DNA of 64,000 bases, taken from assembly GCF_017614965.1 (NCBI RefSeq), contig NZ_WVUG01000005.1, forward strand, positions 1 through 64,000, in the 5' to 3' direction. Positions within the stretch are counted from its first letter, which is position 1. Every line of letters starts with the position of its first letter. This document shows, piece by piece, positions 1 through 11,082 of this stretch. Under the pieces are notes generated by a model, which did no database searches, was not told the DNA's origin, and saw only the letters and a program-made list of their open reading frames with translations. Position numbers and translations under genes: made by a program. The DNA comes from Streptomyces griseorubiginosus. Lineage in GTDB: Bacteria > Actinomycetota > Actinomycetes > Streptomycetales > Streptomycetaceae.

Positions 1-2
1 CG

Positions 3-646
3 GAGCTGTCCACACAGACGGCCGCCTACATGCGGCCCAACTTCTTCGTCAACACCCCCGACATCCTGCACGCATACCTTCAGCACGGGGGCCGGCCCGC
101 CTTCGAGGTCCGCGCCGTCCTGGCCGCCACCCTCTCCCCGACCTGGGGCGTGTACTCCGGCTACGAACTGTGCGAGAACGTCCCCCTGCGCGAGGGCAGC
201 GAGGAATACCTCGACTCCGAGAAGTACCAGCTGCGCCCCCGGGACTGGGAGACGGCCGAACGCGAGGGCCGCACCATCACCCCCCTCATCACCCGGCTCA
301 ACGCGATCCGCCGCGCGAACCCGGCCCTGAGGCAGCTGCGCGATCTGCACTTCCACCATGCGGACCAGGACCCGGTGATCGCATACTCGAAACGGAGCGG
401 TTCGAACACGGTTCTGGTGGTCGCCAACCTCGACCCTCACCACACCCAGGAGGCCACGGTCTCGTTGGACATGCCGCAACTCGGCCTGGACTGGCACGAG
501 TCGGTGCCGGTGCGCGACGAGCTCACCGGCGAGACCTATCACTGGGGCAGGGCCAATTACGTGCGCCTGGAACCGGGCACCCGTCCCGCGCACGTGTTCA
601 CGCTCCTGCGACCGTCCACCCCGCAGATCGGAGGGTCACCCACAAC

Positions 647-650
<4 letters not shown>
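3..650 (+). CDS. glgE: Alpha-1,4-glucan:maltose-1-phosphate maltosyltransferase, C-terminal part
   Basis: The reading frame is open from the left edge, so only the last 215 residues are visible. They include the late GH13 barrel segment with [13 protein letters not shown] and a C-terminal beta domain. GlgE is a GH13_3 enzyme that extends alpha-1,4-glucans using maltose-1-phosphate. Its place directly before treS, mak and glgB is the standard actinobacterial GlgE operon order and supports the call. The catalytic residues lie outside the window. Its TGA stop overlaps the treS start (ATGA), which suggests translational coupling. Confidence 0.93.
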
Positions 651-2347
<1,697 letters not shown>

Positions 2348-2365
2348 CAGCCCCGCGAACCCGGC

Positions 2366-2389
2366 GTGGGGCGGTTTCTCCCGCCCCAC
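2366..2389 (+). terminator. Small hairpin between treS and mak
   Basis: The arms GTGGGGCGG (2366-2374) and CCGCCCCAC (2381-2389) pair perfectly across a 6-nt loop. No T-run follows, so this is more likely an attenuating or mRNA-processing stem inside the operon than a full terminator. It is the only sizeable gap in the treS-mak-glgB series. Confidence 0.4.
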
Positions 2390-2441
2390 CCGGGGCACGC
2401 ATACGTAACACCCCGCCCACCCGGGGAAAGGACGCGACGCC

Positions 2442-3833
2442 ATGTCGGAAGCCGTCACCAGTACCGCCACGACCAGCCCCGGCCTCCTTGCGTCACTGGA
2501 CCCCCTGCTGCGCGAGTGGCTGCCCCGGCAGCGCTGGTTCGCCGGCAAGGGACGTCCGGTCACCGGGTTCTCACTGGTCGCCGCCACCGAGCTGCTCCCC
2601 GTCGACGGCAAGCTGGGCCTCTACCACCTGCTGGTGCGCGCCCACCAGCCGTCCGCGCTGGGCGCGGAGACCCACCCCGGCGACTGCTACCAGCTGCTCA
2701 TAGGCGTGCGCGAGGCGCTGCCGCCCCGGCTGGCGCCCGCGCTGATCGGACATGTGGAGGAGGGCCCGCTCGCCGGACGCACGGTGTACGAGGCCCTGTA
2801 CGATTCCCGGCCCGCCGAGGTGCTCCTGGAGGCGCTGCGCTCCCAGGCCCGCATCGGCGGGCTGCGTTTCGAGCGGGAGCCGGGCCGGGAGATCCGGGCC
2901 GGACTCGTCCCGCGGCTGATGACCGCCGAGCAGTCGAACTCGTCGGTCGTCTACGGCGATACGTTCATCCTGAAGCTGATGCGCCGGGTGGTGCCCGGCG
3001 TCAACCCCGACCTGGAGCTGCCGCTGGCACTGGCCCGCGAGGGCTGCCCCCGGGTGCCCCCGCCGACGGCGTGGCTGCGGGCGGAGCTGGGCGGGGAGCC
3101 GTACGTCCTGGGCGTGCTGCAGCCCTTCCTGCAGGGCGCGTCCGACGGCTGGGAGCTGGCCCTGCGGGAACTCGCCAAGGGCGAGGACTTCGGTGCCGAG
3201 GCGCGGGCGCTGGGCCGTGCGACGGCCGAGGTCCACACGGCGCTGGCCCGTGCGCTGCCGACGGTCACGCTCGGCCACACCCAGATGGAACTGCTGGCCG
3301 ACGGCATGATCGAACGGCTGGAGGCGGCGGCGCAGGCGGTGCCGGTGTTGCGGCCGTACGTGCCGGCCCTGCGCTCGGCGTTCACGGCGCTGGCCGACCT
3401 GGCGGCCGAGGGCCGTGTCTGGACCGCGCAGCGCGTCCACGGGGATCTGCACCTCGGGCAGTGTCTGCGCTCGCCGGGCGGTCAGTGGTGGCTGATCGAC
3501 TTCGAGGGCGAGCCGGCCAGGCCGCTGGCCGAGCGTCGGATGCCGCAGCCGCCGGTGCGGGACGTCGCGGGCATGCTGCGGTCCTTCGACTATGCCGCGC
3601 ACTCCGCGGGGCCGTCGGCCGCGGAGGACTGGGCCGAGACCTGCCGGGCGGCGTACTGTTCCGGATACGCCGAGGTCAGCGGCGCGGATCCGCGCACCGA
3701 CCCGGTACTGCTGCGGGCCTGTGAGACCGACAAGGCGATCTACGAGGTCGTCTACGAGGCCCGGCACCGGCCCGACTGGCTGTCGGTGCCGATGACGGCG
3801 ATAGAGCGTTACGCCACCTCTGACCTGTACTGA
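2442..3833 (+). CDS. mak: Maltokinase
   Basis: This 463-residue kinase phosphorylates maltose to maltose-1-phosphate with ATP, providing the donor for GlgE. The N-terminal cap domain starts around LREWLPRQRWFAGKGR, a sequence typical of Mak/Pep2. The aminoglycoside-phosphotransferase-like C-lobe has the catalytic HGDLHLGQ loop (HGD at 333-335) and the metal-binding DFE of WWLIDFEGEP. A GGGGAAAGGA Shine-Dalgarno precedes the ATG. The gene sits between treS and glgB in the GlgE operon. Confidence 0.94.
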   Translation: MSEAVTSTATTSPGLLASLDPLLREWLPRQRWFAGKGRPVTGFSLVAATELLPVDGKLGLYHLLVRAHQPSALGAETHPGDCYQLLIGVREALPPRLAPALIGHVEEGPLAGRTVYEALYDSRPAEVLLEALRSQARIGGLRFEREPGREIRAGLVPRLMTAEQSNSSVVYGDTFILKLMRRVVPGVNPDLELPLALAREGCPRVPPPTAWLRAELGGEPYVLGVLQPFLQGASDGWELALRELAKGEDFGAEARALGRATAEVHTALARALPTVTLGHTQMELLADGMIERLEAAAQAVPVLRPYVPALRSAFTALADLAAEGRVWTAQRVHGDLHLGQCLRSPGGQWWLIDFEGEPARPLAERRMPQPPVRDVAGMLRSFDYAAHSAGPSAAEDWAETCRAAYCSGYAEVSGADPRTDPVLLRACETDKAIYEVVYEARHRPDWLSVPMTAIERYATSDLY

Positions 3834-3893
3834 CTTGTACCGTCCTGTACTGACCTACTCCACCCCCGACCCTTCGCCGAGGAGGCGCCGCCC

Positions 3894-6800
3894 GTGACCC
3901 CCCGCCCCACGTCCAGCGGTCCGGATCCCAAGAAGACGGCCGAGGACAAGGCCGTCAAAGCCGCGAAGAGTGTGAAGAAGGCGGTGAAGAAGGCCGCGGA
4001 CAAGGTCACGCCGGGGTCTTCCTCGTCGGGGGCGGAGAAGACCCCGGCGAGGAAGACGCCCCCGAAGGCCCCGGCGGGCGCGGCCCCGGCGGAGAAGGTG
4101 ACCGCCAAGAAGGCGACGGCGAAGAAGGCAGCCGCGAAGAAGACGACCGCGAAGAAGGTGGCTGCGGAGGGCACGGCGGCCAAGAAGACAGCGGCCAAGA
4201 AGGTCCCCGGCGAGGGAACTGCGCTCAAGAAGGCTGCCGCCAAGAAGGTCGCCGCCGAGGGTCCGGCGGCGAAGAAGACGGCCGCGGCGAAGAAGACCGC
4301 TGGTGAGGGTACGGCGGTGAAGAAGACGGCGGCGAAGAAGGTCGTCGGCGAGGGCGCGGCGGTGAAGAAGACGGCCGCCAAGAAGACAGCCGCGAAGAAG
4401 GTCGCCGGCGAGGGCACGGCGCTCAAGAAGACAGCCGCGAAGAAGGCGACCGCCGCGGGCACGGTGGCCAAGGCGGCCGCCAAGAAGGCTCCGGCGAAGG
4501 CCGCTTCTTCCGCTACGGCTGCCAAGAAGGCCGCTGCTGAGAAGACGGTCGCCAAGAAGGCGGTGACGGCGAAGGCCGCGGCCAAGAAGGCGAGCACCGC
4601 GAAGAGGGCCCCTGCCAAGACGGCGACCTCGAAGGCGACGGCCGGCAAGGTCGCTGCGGCGGCGCAGGCGGCTGCCGCCGCGCCGACGGAGCCGACGTCG
4701 TCCGAGACCGTGCCGTCGACTGCCGCGGCACCGCGACCCGCCACGACGCCCCCTTCGGCGCCGGAGCGACTCACCGCGGCCAGCGCCTCCGGCGAGCCCG
4801 GCAGCACCGAGCACCCCGCTCCCGAGGGCGGCACAGCCCCGGAGCCACTTGCCGCCGCCGGTGACTCCGGCTCCGCGCAGCCCGTCACTCTCGGTCGTGA
4901 GGATCGGGAGCGGTTGCTGGCCGGTACCCATCATGATCCGCACACCGTGCTGGGGGCCCACCGCGTCGACGGGGGCGTGGCGTTCCGGGTTTTCCGGCCC
5001 TACGCGCTGGGCGTGACCGTCGTCGCCGGTGAGCTGCGGGCGGAGTTGGAGGACGACGGGGACGGGTTCTTCTCCGGGCTGCTGCCGTTGTCGGAGGTGC
5101 CGCCGGGGTATCGGCTGCTCGTGACCTACGAGGGGTCCGTGCAGGACGTCGAGGACGCGTACCGCTTCCTGCCCACGCTCGGCGAGCTGGACCTGCACCT
5201 GATCGGTGAGGGCCGGCACGAGGAGCTGTGGAAGGTACTGGGCGCGCACCCGATGACCCACCAGGGCGTGGCAGGCACCCGATTCTCCGTGTGGGCCCCC
5301 AACGCACGCGGCGTCCACGTGGCCGGCACCTTCAACTTCTGGGACGGCACCGGCTACCCGATGCGCTCGCTCGGCTCCTCCGGCGTGTGGGAGCTGTTCG
5401 TGCCCGGCATCGGCGAGGGCGAGCTGTACAAGTTCCAGATCACCCGCCCCGACGGCTCCAAGACCCTGCGCGCCGACCCACTGGCCCGCCGCACCCAGGC
5501 CCCGCCGGAGACCTCGTCGATCATCACCGCCTCGCACCACGAGTGGCGGGACGCGGAGTGGCTGGCCCGCCGCGCGGACCTGCCCGCGCACGAGGCGCCG
5601 TTCTCCGTGTACGAGGTCCATCTGCCCTCCTGGCGCCCAGGACTGACGTACCGTCAACTCGCCGAGCAGCTCCCCGCGTACGTCAAGGACCTCGGCTTCA
5701 CCCACGTCGAGCTGATGCCGGTCGCCGAGCATCCCTTCGGCGGCTCCTGGGGCTACCAGGTCACCGGCTTCTACGCGCCGACGGCCCGCCTCGGCACCCC
5801 GGACGACTTCCGGTACCTGGTCGACGCCCTCCACCAGGCCGGCATCGGCGTCCTGATGGACTGGGTGCCGGCACACTTCCCGCGCGACGACTGGGCGCTC
5901 GCGGAGTTCGACGGCCGCCCGCTGTACGAGCACGAGGACCCACTGCGGTCCGCGCACCCCGACTGGGGCACCCTGGAGTTCGACTTCGGCCGCCGCGAGG
6001 TGCGCAACTTCCTGGTGGCGAACGCCATTTACTGGTGCGAGGAGTTCCACATCGACGGTCTGCGGGTGGACGCCGTCGCCTCCATGCTCTACCTGGACTA
6101 CTCGCGCGAGCCGGGCCAGTGGGTGCCGAACGAGCACGGCGGCCGGGAGAACCTGGACGCCGTCGCCTTCCTGCAGGAGATGAACGCGACCGTGTACCGG
6201 CGGGTGCCGGGCGTGGTGACGATCGCGGAGGAGTCAACGGCCTGGGACGGCGTCACGCGCGCCACGCACCACCGGGGCCCGGGCGGCTTCGGCGGGCTCG
6301 GCTTCGGCCTGAAGTGGAACATGGGCTGGATGCACGACTCGCTGGACTACATGAGCCACGAGCCGATCCACCGCAAGTACCACCACAACGAGATGACGTT
6401 CTCGATGGTGTACGCCTACAGCGAGAACTACGTCCTGCCCATCTCGCACGACGAAGTCGTCCACGGCAAGCGCTCGTTGGTGTCGAAGATGCCGGGCGAC
6501 TGGTGGCAGCAGCGGGCCAACCTGCGTGCCTATCTGGCCTTCATGTGGTCGCACCCCGGCAAGCAACTGCTCTTCATGGGGCAGGAGTTCGCGCAGGGCG
6601 CGGAGTGGTCGGAGGCGCACGGCCCGGACTGGTGGCTGCTCGACCCGGGGTACGGCGCGGAGGCCGACCACCGGGGCGTGCGTGACCTGGTCCGCGATCT
6701 CAACACCGTGTACCGGCACAGCCCGGCGCTGTGGCAGCAGGACATCCAGCCGGCGGGCTTCGAGTGGATCGTGGGCGACGCGGCCGACGACAACGTCTTC

Positions 6801-7067
6801 GCGTTCCTGAGGTACGCCACCGACGGCACCCCGCTCCTGGCCGTCTCCCACTTCTCCCCGGTGGTCCGCCACGACTACCGGTTGGGTGTCCCGGACGACG
6901 TCCCCGCCTGGCACGAGGCGGTGAACACCGACGCCGCGCGATACGGCGGCACCGACGTCACCAACCCGGACGACATCAAACCGGAGCCCCACCCCTGGCA
7001 CGGCCGCCCGGCCAGCATCCGGCTGACCCTGCCCCCGCTGGCGACGCTCTGGCTGCGCCCGGCGTGA
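3894..7067 (+). CDS. glgB: 1,4-alpha-glucan branching enzyme with a long Lys/Ala-rich N-terminal tail
   Basis: This protein makes the alpha-1,6 branches of the GlgE-derived glucan. The frame encodes 1057 residues against about 730-780 for typical GlgB. The canonical enzyme begins near residue 338 ([12 protein letters not shown]) with an N-terminal beta-sandwich and CBM48, followed by the GH13 barrel: [18 protein letters not shown] (nucleophile near 725), EEST and [10 protein letters not shown]. Residues about 10-265 are nearly all Lys, Ala and Thr in repeated AAKKTAAKK-type units; residues about 265-335 are rich in Ala, Pro, Thr and Glu. The GTG start at 3894 follows a GGAGG ribosome site at 3880-3884. 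Nothing interrupts the frame, and no better internal start with a ribosome site was evident near residue 338, so the tail is probably translated. It resembles histone H1 and actinobacterial HupB tails. Confidence 0.93.
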   Translation: MTPRPTSSGPDPKKTAEDKAVKAAKSVKKAVKKAADKVTPGSSSSGAEKTPARKTPPKAPAGAAPAEKVTAKKATAKKAAAKKTTAKKVAAEGTAAKKTAAKKVPGEGTALKKAAAKKVAAEGPAAKKTAAAKKTAGEGTAVKKTAAKKVVGEGAAVKKTAAKKTAAKKVAGEGTALKKTAAKKATAAGTVAKAAAKKAPAKAASSATAAKKAAAEKTVAKKAVTAKAAAKKASTAKRAPAKTATSKATAGKVAAAAQAAAAAPTEPTSSETVPSTAAAPRPATTPPSAPERLTAASASGEPGSTEHPAPEGGTAPEPLAAAGDSGSAQPVTLGREDRERLLAGTHHDPHTVLGAHRVDGGVAFRVFRPYALGVTVVAGELRAELEDDGDGFFSGLLPLSEVPPGYRLLVTYEGSVQDVEDAYRFLPTLGELDLHLIGEGRHEELWKVLGAHPMTHQGVAGTRFSVWAPNARGVHVAGTFNFWDGTGYPMRSLGSSGVWELFVPGIGEGELYKFQITRPDGSKTLRADPLARRTQAPPETSSIITASHHEWRDAEWLARRADLPAHEAPFSVYEVHLPSWRPGLTYRQLAEQLPAYVKDLGFTHVELMPVAEHPFGGSWGYQVTGFYAPTARLGTPDDFRYLVDALHQAGIGVLMDWVPAHFPRDDWALAEFDGRPLYEHEDPLRSAHPDWGTLEFDFGRREVRNFLVANAIYWCEEFHIDGLRVDAVASMLYLDYSREPGQWVPNEHGGRENLDAVAFLQEMNATVYRRVPGVVTIAEESTAWDGVTRATHHRGPGGFGGLGFGLKWNMGWMHDSLDYMSHEPIHRKYHHNEMTFSMVYAYSENYVLPISHDEVVHGKRSLVSKMPGDWWQQRANLRAYLAFMWSHPGKQLLFMGQEFAQGAEWSEAHGPDWWLLDPGYGAEADHRGVRDLVRDLNTVYRHSPALWQQDIQPAGFEWIVGDAADDNVFAFLRYATDGTPLLAVSHFSPVVRHDYRLGVPDDVPAWHEAVNTDAARYGGTDVTNPDDIKPEPHPWHGRPASIRLTLPPLATLWLRPA

Positions 7068-7080
7068 CCGCTCCGGAGCA

Positions 7081-7110
7081 GGGGCCCGGGACACACAGGC
7101 CCCGGGCCCC
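7081..7110. terminator. Bidirectional GC-rich hairpin between glgB and the P450 gene
   Basis: GGGGCCCGGG (7081-7090) pairs exactly with CCCGGGCCCC (7101-7110) over a 10-nt loop. It lies between two convergent stop codons (7067 on plus, 7113 on minus) and so can end both transcripts. Confidence 0.75.
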
Positions 7111-7112
7111 GC

Positions 7113-8513
7113 TCAACGGTTCCCGAACATCAGCCTCCGCAGCGCCGACAGCATCCCCCGCACATGACTGTCGCCCCGGCCCGTGTCGACCGCGACGGGC
7201 TCCTCCCGCGCCCCCGGGGCGGAAGGACGCACCCGGCCGCTCAGCTCGTACCGCACCGGCAGCAGCCTCAGACCCCGCACCACCGGCCCCGTCCGCCACG
7301 GCAACTGGTCCGGCGGCAGGGTCAGTTCGGCCTTGGTGAAGTGGTCGAAGACGCGGCCGACCGCCGTGGTCACGATCATTCCGCCCAGTTCGCGCGCCGC
7401 GCTCGGGCAGCCGTGCGGACCGGCGCCCCAGCCCAGATGGGCCCGGGTACTGACCGTCGACCCCACCATCGGGGAGGAACCGATCGCCAGCAGGTCCTGG
7501 TGCGCCGCGGCCGCCGACGGCGAGACGACGTCACCGGCCCGCACACAGAAGTCGCCCAGCAGCGCGTCCCGCGCCGCGAAGCGGAAGCACATGTTGGCGA
7601 CCGGCGGATTGACCAGCGCCGCCCGGTTGACCGTCTCCCCAAACTGCCCGGCCGACAGGCTCCGCCGCACCCCGGCGTTGCCGCGCAGCACCTCCAGCAG
7701 GGTGTTGAGCACCATGTTGCCGGTGATGTCGTTCAGGTACACGGCGTTCATGAACAGCTCCCGGCCCAGCTGCTCGTCGCTCATGCCCGGGTCGGCCAGC
7801 AGCATGTAGGACGTGAGGTCGTCCCCGGGCCGGGCCCGCCGGTGCGCGGCCAGCCGGGTCATCGCCGCCAGCGCCCGTCCCGTCGCGGGCCCCGCGTCCG
7901 GCCCGCCGTCCAGCATCCGCCACAGGTCCATGACCAGTTCGTCGCCGAGTTCGACCGGGCAGCCGAACAGCTTGGTGGTGACCATGAGCAGCAGCGGCCG
8001 GGTGTACTGGGCGCCCAGGTCCGCGAACCCGGCCGTCCCCGACTCGGCGGCGAGCATGCCGACGAGTTCGTCCGCGTACCGCGCGACGGTCGCCCTGAGC
8101 TCCCATCCCTGCGGAGTGCTCGGCTCCTGGAAGGGCCGCAGCGCCGAGTGCAGCGTCACGCGCGCCGCCCGGTGCTCCTCGTCGTCCATGAACATGGTCT
8201 GCCGCACCTCGTACCCGGCGAGCAGCGGCCAGTCGTGGGGCAGGCGTCCCTCGGCCCGGGCCCGCCAGTACCGGACGTCCCGTCGCCACTGGTTCTCGTT
8301 CTTCAGGACCTCCAGCACCTCTCGGTAGTCGAGAACCAGCCATACGGGCACGCCCATCAGCCCGACCGGAGCCACCGGGCCGTAGGTGCGCCGCAGCCTG
8401 TCGTACACCGCCCCGGGATCGGCGTCGAACTCCGCCGTGAGCAGCGGCTGGACGGGCAGCGACTCGAGCCGGGGACGGTCGGCCGGCGCGCCGGTGTACG
8501 GATGGGCTTCCAT
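7113..8513 (-). CDS. Cytochrome P450, atypical CYP157-like, lacking ExxR
   Basis: This 466-residue P450-fold protein has the haem-ligand region GWGAGPHGCPSAAREL, with the Cys thiolate near residue 369. Two hallmarks are abnormal. In the K-helix, where ExxR should precede the NPPV segment, the residues read RAAL. In the I-helix, the usual AGxxTT is replaced by LNDITGN. CYP157 members of Streptomyces are known to lack ExxR, so this is probably that family or a relative. They usually sit with conservon genes (roadblock, GTPase, kinase-like), none of which are adjacent here. The start is uncertain: GTG at 8522 or ATG at 8513, neither with a clear ribosome site. The substrate is unknown. Confidence 0.8.
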   Translation of the reverse strand: MEAHPYTGAPADRPRLESLPVQPLLTAEFDADPGAVYDRLRRTYGPVAPVGLMGVPVWLVLDYREVLEVLKNENQWRRDVRYWRARAEGRLPHDWPLLAGYEVRQTMFMDDEEHRAARVTLHSALRPFQEPSTPQGWELRATVARYADELVGMLAAESGTAGFADLGAQYTRPLLLMVTTKLFGCPVELGDELVMDLWRMLDGGPDAGPATGRALAAMTRLAAHRRARPGDDLTSYMLLADPGMSDEQLGRELFMNAVYLNDITGNMVLNTLLEVLRGNAGVRRSLSAGQFGETVNRAALVNPPVANMCFRFAARDALLGDFCVRAGDVVSPSAAAAHQDLLAIGSSPMVGSTVSTRAHLGWGAGPHGCPSAARELGGMIVTTAVGRVFDHFTKAELTLPPDQLPWRTGPVVRGLRLLPVRYELSGRVRPSAPGAREEPVAVDTGRGDSHVRGMLSALRRLMFGNR

Positions 8514-8568
8514 GACCACCACGCATACCGCACCGACCGTGTACGAGCAGTGACCATGGCGGGAACTG

Positions 8569-10842
8569 TTACGGCTTGGTGATCCCCAAGGCGCCCGTGT
8601 CGACCAGCCCCTTCGGCAGCCGTCCGGTGTGCAGCACGCCCAGCCGCTGCGTGGCCCGGGTCAGCGCCACATACAGGTCGCTGGTGCCGTACAGGCCCGG
8701 CTCGACCACCAGCACGGAGTCGAATTCCAGCCCCTTCGACTGACGCGGGTCGAGCAGGACGACGGTCCGGGTCAGGTCCGGTTCCGCGCCGGCCGTCACC
8801 CCGTCCAGCCGGGCCGCGAGCCTGCGGTGCAGATGGCGCGGGGCGATGACCGCGAGCCGGCCCTCGGCGGGGGTCAGCTCCTTCACCGCCTCGGCGACCG
8901 CGCCGGGCAGGTCGTCGGTGGCGCGCACCCAGGGCCGTACCCCTGTCGAACGGATCGAGCTCGGCGGCTCGAAGTCCGGGTTCTCGGCGCGTACGACGGC
9001 CGCCGCGAGGTCCATGATCTCGGCGGGGGTGCGGTAGTTGACGCCCAGGCGGGTGTGCTCCCAGCGGTCCTCGACGTAGGGCGCGAGGATCTTCTCCCAG
9101 GAGCCGACGCCCGCCGCCTCCGCGGTCTGCGCCGGGTCGCCGACCAGGGTCATCGAGCGGGTCGGGCTGCGCCGCATGAGCAGCCGCCAGGCCATCGGCG
9201 ACAACTCCTGCGCCTCGTCCACGATGATGTGCCCGAAGGCCCAGGTGCGGTCGGCGGCCGCGCGCTCGGCGGCGCTGCGGTGGTCGTCCTCCTCCTGCCG
9301 CTCGGCGAACCGCTCGGCGTCGATGATGTCGTGCGCGGACAGCACCTCGGAGCCGTCCGGGTCGCTGTCCTCCTTGTCCTCGAACTCGTAGGTCCGGGAG
9401 GCGAAGGACACGTCCAGCACGCCCTGCGCGTAGGCGATCCGGGTCTCCCGCTCACGCTCGGCCCGCGCCCGCGCGAACCGCTCGTCCACGCCCAGCAGTT
9501 CGGCCGCCTCGTCGAGCAGCGGGACGTCGGCCACGGTCCACGCGCGGGTCACCGGGCGGCGGATGGCGGCGGCGTCCTCGTCCGAGACGTAGCCGACGGG
9601 GTCGGCGAGGAAGTCCGCGACCAGCCGCTGCGGGGTCAGCCGCGGCCACAACTGGTCGATGGCGGCCCACACTTCGGGGTTCTCGGCGATCTCGTCACGG
9701 ATCTGGGTGACGTCGGAGGCGTCCAGCAGACTGCCGCCGTCGTAGGGGTCGGTGCCGACGCGCTCGGCGTACAGCTCGGTGAGCGTGTTGAGGATGTGGC
9801 CCTCGAAGTGCTCCCGGGCCACGTTGTGCGGCAGCCGGGCGGCCCGGGTCTTCTCGCGGGCGACCTTCACCAGGCCGTCGTCGAGCATCAGCACCTCCCG
9901 GTCGTGCTCGATCGCGATCACCGGGTCGGGCAGCGCCTGCCAGTCGCGTACGACGTCGGCGAGCACATCCGCCATGTCGGCGCGGCCCTTCACGGCCGCC
10001 GCCTCCCGGGTGTCCGTGGCCGTCGCCCGCACGCCGGGGAACAGCTCCCCCACGGTGGCGAGCAGTACGCCCGTCTCGCCGAGGGCCGGCAGCACCTCGC
10101 CGATGTAGCCGAGGAAGGCGGGGTTGGGGCCGACGATGAGCACGGCCCGCTTGGCGAGCAGTTCCCGGTGCTCGTAGAGGAGAAAGGCCGCCCGGTGCAG
10201 CGCGACGGCCGTCTTGCCGGTCCCCGGGCCGCCCTCGACGACCAGCACACCGCGGTGGGGCGCCCGGATGATCTCGTCCTGCTCGGCCTGGATGGTCTGC
10301 ACGATGTCGTGCATACGTCCGGTGCGGGCCGCGTCGAGGGCGGCGAGCAGCACGGCGTCGCCGGTCGGGTCCTCGTGGCCGGTGCGCTCCCGGTCGCCGA
10401 GGTCGAGGATCTCGTCGTGCAGGGCGGTGACGGTACGGCCGCCGGTGGTGATGTGCCGACGCCTGCGCAGACCCATCGGGGTGTGGCCGGTGGCCAGGTA
10501 GAAGGGGCGGGCGACGTCGGCCCGCCAGTCGATGAGGATCGGGGTGCGCTCGGCGTCGTCGGTGCGCAGCCCGATGCGGCCGATGTGGTGGTTGGCGCCC
10601 GAGGTCAGGTCGATCCGGCCGAAGCAGAGCGAGCCGTCCACCGCGTTCAGGGCGGCCAGCAGTCCGGAGCGCTCGGCGACCAGGATGTCTCGCTCCAGCC
10701 GGGCCTGCATGGGCGTGTCGCCCTGGGCGAGCGCGTCCGTGACACCGGCCTCGGTGTCCCCGCGCAGGGCGTCCACACGGGCGTAAAGCCTGTCGATGAA
10801 TTCCTGCTCACCGCGAATTTCATCGCTGTTTGACAATTCCAC
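8569..10842 (-). CDS. HelD/HelR-family RNA polymerase-recycling ATPase (UvrD-like SF1)
   Basis: This 757-residue SF1 helicase-like ATPase has Walker A GGPGTGKT (204-211), Walker B IIVDEAQE, motif III GDPAQT, VNYRTPAEI and the C-terminal KGLEFD plus LYVALTRATQRL block. The long N-terminal coiled-coil arm before Walker A and the sequence between motifs fit HelD, which pulls stalled RNA polymerase off DNA. In Streptomyces the HelR branch protects against rifamycins. UvrD/PcrA repair helicases have a different N-terminus. The start is GTG 10842, or TTG 10836, which has better spacing to GGGAG. A TATATC -10-like box lies about 10 nt upstream. Family assignment is firm; the HelR role is inferred. 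Confidence 0.82.
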   Translation of the reverse strand: MELSNSDEIRGEQEFIDRLYARVDALRGDTEAGVTDALAQGDTPMQARLERDILVAERSGLLAALNAVDGSLCFGRIDLTSGANHHIGRIGLRTDDAERTPILIDWRADVARPFYLATGHTPMGLRRRRHITTGGRTVTALHDEILDLGDRERTGHEDPTGDAVLLAALDAARTGRMHDIVQTIQAEQDEIIRAPHRGVLVVEGGPGTGKTAVALHRAAFLLYEHRELLAKRAVLIVGPNPAFLGYIGEVLPALGETGVLLATVGELFPGVRATATDTREAAAVKGRADMADVLADVVRDWQALPDPVIAIEHDREVLMLDDGLVKVAREKTRAARLPHNVAREHFEGHILNTLTELYAERVGTDPYDGGSLLDASDVTQIRDEIAENPEVWAAIDQLWPRLTPQRLVADFLADPVGYVSDEDAAAIRRPVTRAWTVADVPLLDEAAELLGVDERFARARAERERETRIAYAQGVLDVSFASRTYEFEDKEDSDPDGSEVLSAHDIIDAERFAERQEEDDHRSAAERAAADRTWAFGHIIVDEAQELSPMAWRLLMRRSPTRSMTLVGDPAQTAEAAGVGSWEKILAPYVEDRWEHTRLGVNYRTPAEIMDLAAAVVRAENPDFEPPSSIRSTGVRPWVRATDDLPGAVAEAVKELTPAEGRLAVIAPRHLHRRLAARLDGVTAGAEPDLTRTVVLLDPRQSKGLEFDSVLVVEPGLYGTSDLYVALTRATQRLGVLHTGRLPKGLVDTGALGITKP

Positions 10843-10878
10843 TCCCGGCCAGATATACTGTGCTCACTGAACTTCTTT

Positions 10879-10902
10879 GCGACTCAATTCCCGTGAAGTC
10901 GC
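10879..10902 (-). promoter_or_regulatory. Inverted repeat upstream of the HelD/HelR-like gene
   Basis: GCGACT (10879-10884) and AGTCGC (10897-10902) form a perfect inverted repeat with a 12-bp spacer in an AT-rich stretch. It lies about 20 bp upstream of the TATATC box (10852-10857) on the minus strand. It could be an operator or a second leader stem. Confidence 0.35.
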
Positions 10903-10924
10903 GAACCATTGAATATACGCAGGA

Positions 10925-10956
10925 AAATCCCCCGAGCGCAATTGCTCGGGGGATTT
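10925..10956. terminator. Strong terminator-like hairpin in the leader of the HelD/HelR-like gene
   Basis: A 13-bp perfect stem (AAATCCCCCGAGC at 10925-10937 with GCTCGGGGGATTT at 10944-10956) closes a 6-nt loop. On both strands the stem ends in T-rich sequence, as in an intrinsic terminator. No gene ends here: the flanking genes diverge from this interval. It lies 83 bp upstream of the helR-like start on the minus strand. Confidence 0.65.
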
Positions 10957-11082
10957 CTCTTTGTTCCCGTCGGGTCGGGCGCCGCCGGAACCACCCGCGG
11001 CGGGTGAGGCGGCGCTCGCTCGGGCCGGAGTTCGCTGGTGGGTGACCACAACCTCCGCACCCCTGCGAGAACGGACCCCGAG

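Noticed and set aside
4000-4700. Tandem DNA repeat or low-complexity insertion in glgB
   Set aside because: The nucleotide units are not regular; the periodicity comes from Lys/Ala codons, so it is a protein-level repeat rather than a DNA repeat array.
7113-11082. Conservon (cvn) operon around the P450
   Set aside because: No roadblock, DUF742, small GTPase or sensor-like genes are adjacent on either side.
10843-11082. Rifamycin-associated element upstream of the HelD/HelR-like gene
   Set aside because: I found two inverted repeats but nothing I could confidently match to that element from memory, so I do not claim it.
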